Of a stretch of 64,000 nucleotides of DNA, positions 62,398-64,000 are shown in pieces. The DNA comes from Saliniradius amylolyticus (GTDB lineage: Bacteria > Pseudomonadota > Gammaproteobacteria > Enterobacterales > Alteromonadaceae). Location: NCBI RefSeq assembly GCF_003143555.1, contig NZ_CP029347.1, positions 310,001 to 374,000 on the forward strand, read 5' to 3'. The notes under the pieces are model-generated. The model did not search any database, was not told where the DNA came from, and was given only the letters and a program-made list of their open reading frames with translations. Within the stretch, counting starts at the first letter, position 1. Every line of letters begins with the position of its first letter. Both the position numbers and the translations under genes were made by a program.

Positions 62398-62940
62398 TTA
62401 TGATTTTAACTTGCTGGCAAAGGTTTGCTTAAACTTAGCCAGTTTGGGACCGACCACCATGTTGCAATACATATTCTGTGGATTATTGGCAAAATAATCC
62501 TGATGGTAGTCCTCAGCCTGATAGTAATTATTCACTTCGGTGATTTCGGTCACAATAGGTGACGGCCAGATCTCCTGCTCGGTCATCTCACGGATAAAGT
62601 TTTCGGCCTGCTGCTTTTGTGCCTGGGTATGATAGAAAATGGCGCTGCGATACTGGGGGCCAACATCATTGCCCTGGCGGTTAAGCTGGGTTGGGTCGTG
62701 CAGCGCAAAAAAGATCTCCAGTATCTCGCGGAATTTTATCTGCTCTGGATCGAACTTGATTTGTACCACTTCTGCGTGACCGGTGTCTTTGCCGCAGACC
62801 TGCTCATAGCTTGGGTTGTCCACATGGCCACCGGCATAACCACAATAGGCACTCATCACTCCCTGAACTGAACTGAACGCCGACTCAATGCACCAGAAGC
62901 AGCCGCCGCCAAGGGTAATGGTTTCAGGTTGTTGACTCAT
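62398..62940 (-). CDS. msrA: Peptide methionine sulfoxide reductase A
   Basis: Repairs methionine-S-sulfoxide. Start at 62940 (MSQQPETITL), 180 aa. The catalytic motif GGGCFWCIESAFSSVQGV is complete, with YAGGHVDNPSYEQVCGKDTG, EVVQIKFDP and QYRSAIFYH. Cytosolic. A longer in-frame reading to 63033 is unlikely. Divergent from the DCC gene. Confidence 0.95.
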   Translation of the reverse strand: MSQQPETITLGGGCFWCIESAFSSVQGVMSAYCGYAGGHVDNPSYEQVCGKDTGHAEVVQIKFDPEQIKFREILEIFFALHDPTQLNRQGNDVGPQYRSAIFYHTQAQKQQAENFIREMTEQEIWPSPIVTEITEVNNYYQAEDYHQDYFANNPQNMYCNMVVGPKLAKFKQTFASKLKS

Positions 62941-63057
62941 GGTATGTCTCTTTAAAGGGTTCTGACTGTAATGTGGTGTCTGTTCGGTTCGGATGCAAGC
63001 AATCCGATCTTCTTGATTAGACGTAGATGTCATAACCCATGCACCAGGTGTTTATCT

Positions 63058-63444
63058 ATGTTGTTAACCTTGTTTTACGATGGTCTCTGTCCATTGTGTC
63101 AGAAAGAAATGAGTAAGCTCAGCCAACTCGATACAGACGAAAAGCTGAGGTTTGTGGATATTCAGCAGCCCGACTTTGAGCAGCGTTACCCTCAGATAGA
63201 CTATCAGGCTGCCAATGAGCGTCTGCATGCCATCACAGAGCAAGGAGAGATATTGACGGGACTCGATGTAACTTACCGAGCCTGGCAGGCGGTCGGGCAT
63301 GGCTGGCTTATTGCTCCGCTGAGATGGCCAGTGGTGCGTATCGTGGCAGACTGGGCTTATGCGGTGTTCGCCCGCCACCGATATTTAATCTCGTTTGTTT
63401 TAACCGGGCAGTCTCGGTGTCGTCGTTGTAAGGTGCGCCAATGA
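63058..63444 (+). CDS. DCC-family thiol-disulfide oxidoreductase-like protein (DUF393)
   Basis: A 128-aa protein with the DCC hallmark FYDGLCPLCQKEM near the N-terminus (thioredoxin-like CxxC), then FVDIQQPDF and GLDVTYRAWQAVGHGWLIAP. Start at 63058 after CAGGTG. Ends with a Cys/Arg-rich tail (CRRCKVRQ). Its stop overlaps the SDR start (ATGA), so the two are coupled. Function unknown. Confidence 0.85.
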   Translation: MLLTLFYDGLCPLCQKEMSKLSQLDTDEKLRFVDIQQPDFEQRYPQIDYQAANERLHAITEQGEILTGLDVTYRAWQAVGHGWLIAPLRWPVVRIVADWAYAVFARHRYLISFVLTGQSRCRRCKVRQ

Positions 63445-64000
63445 GTTCCGCGTTAGTGATTGGCGCAAGCGGAGGCATTGGGCAGGCACTGGTAGCCAGA
63501 CTGCTCAAGGCAGAATCATACGAGCGTATTTTCACAGTCAGTCGCCGGGATGTAGCGATGAGCGATGAACGAGTGATCAGCAGCATCTTCGACACCAGCG
63601 ATGAAGAGCAGATAAAGGCTTACTGTGCTCAGTTGAAATCCCAGGGGGCAGAACTGACGCTGGCAGTCTGCTGTGTTGGCGTTCTTCATGACGAGTACGT
63701 TTTTCCGGAAAAGAAGCTGGAGGAGATCAAGGCTGGGGTACTCAACCATTATTTTAATGTGAATGCTATTACGCCCATGTTGTGGGTCAGTCACTTAGTG
63801 GGACTGTTTCCCTTCAAAGACAGCGCAGTGATGGCGGCTCTGAGCGCCCGGGTGGGCAGTATTGGTGACAATCGGCTGGGTGGTTGGTATGGCTATCGGG
63901 CGTCCAAAGCCGCCCTGAATATGCTGGTAAAAAGTGCCCAGATTGAATACCGTCGCCGCGCTAAAGGGACGGCGCTGCTGGCCTACCATCCGGGAACAGT
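63441..64000 (+). CDS. Short-chain dehydrogenase, C-factor-like, N-terminal part (runs off the window)
   Basis: The reading from ATG 63441 gives MSSALVIGASGGIGQALVAR (nucleotide loop). It continues with AVCCVGVLHDEY in place of NNAG, FNVNAITPMLW, and ALSARVGSIGDNRLGGWYGY followed by RASKAALNML with the Tyr-x3-Lys pair. About 186 residues are visible and the end lies beyond the window. The pattern fits the SDR subgroup related to the C-factor of myxobacteria. Coupled to the DCC gene. Confidence 0.85.
   Translation, partial: MSSALVIGASGGIGQALVARLLKAESYERIFTVSRRDVAMSDERVISSIFDTSDEEQIKAYCAQLKSQGAELTLAVCCVGVLHDEYVFPEKKLEEIKAGVLNHYFNVNAITPMLWVSHLVGLFPFKDSAVMAALSARVGSIGDNRLGGWYGYRASKAALNMLVKSAQIEYRRRAKGTALLAYHPGT

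Overview
This 64-kb window is a chromosomal segment of a gammaproteobacterium, most likely of the Alteromonadales (an Alteromonadaceae-type genome). The evidence is conserved gene order shared with enteric and marine relatives: mutY-yggX-tRNA-Phe, ftsY-ftsE-ftsX, glrK-qseG-glrR, sfsA-dksA-gluQ-pcnB-folK-panB-panC, yadG-yadH, purE-purK and dtd-yiiD. A PanP-type aspartate decarboxylase sits next to panBC, where enterics carry panD. No family was checked against a database; assignments rest on motifs, length and neighbours.

Layout. 1-4.4 kb: 5' end of glgC, a small coiled-coil protein, rsmC-trmB, then mutY-yggX. 4.5-16.4 kb: an AT-richer genomic island inserted in the 3' half of tRNA-Phe and bounded by an exact 47-bp direct repeat. 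It carries a tyrosine integrase with a DUF4224 partner, three tiny membrane proteins facing an XRE regulator across two CTAAG-N5-CTTAG operators, and a tRNA-like gene with a disrupted anticodon arm. Next come four same-strand genes that look like a defence module: an HEPN-motif protein, a YaaC-like protein, an 82-aa unknown, and an 861-aa ABC-type ATPase with a CxxC knuckle resembling RloC/PrrC/Rad50 proteins. The island ends with a second tyrosine recombinase, a DUF2971 protein with a membrane partner, and long structured non-coding stretches. Just outside are two tandem ~190-bp repeats carrying tRNA-Phe 3' ends.

16.9-20.3 kb: arsenic resistance (arsR, thioredoxin-type arsC, arsH, acr3) and a short-chain dehydrogenase. 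20.3-30.7 kb: yitT, a structured intergenic region, metJ/metF divergent across two met-box arrays, yihY, DUF2959 lipoprotein, dtd, a spermidine-synthase-like protein, yiiD, a coupled three-gene cluster with a PD-(D/E)XK-like protein, and two secreted unknowns. 30.8-43.5 kb: a hybrid kinase and LuxR regulator, rpoH, then the glr locus and an EAL-HDOD protein inserted between rpoH and ftsXEY, and rsmD. Upstream of glrK there are two TGTC-N10-GACA GlrR boxes and, on the other strand, a sigma-54 promoter pointing to a small exported Lys/Gln-rich protein and, further on, rpoH.

43.5-64 kb: housekeeping: yjaG, marC, pepB, sfsA, dksA, gluQ, pcnB (apparent AUC start), folK, panB, panC, panP, a degenerate EAL protein, a TrmB-like paralogue, yadGH, an AhpD-like protein, a periplasmic solute-binding protein, purEK, cnoX, msrA, a DCC protein and the 5' part of an SDR gene. 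The most interesting material is the island (tRNA-like gene plus HEPN/YaaC/ATPase module with its own regulator region), followed by the GlrR/sigma-54 control region and the pcnB start.
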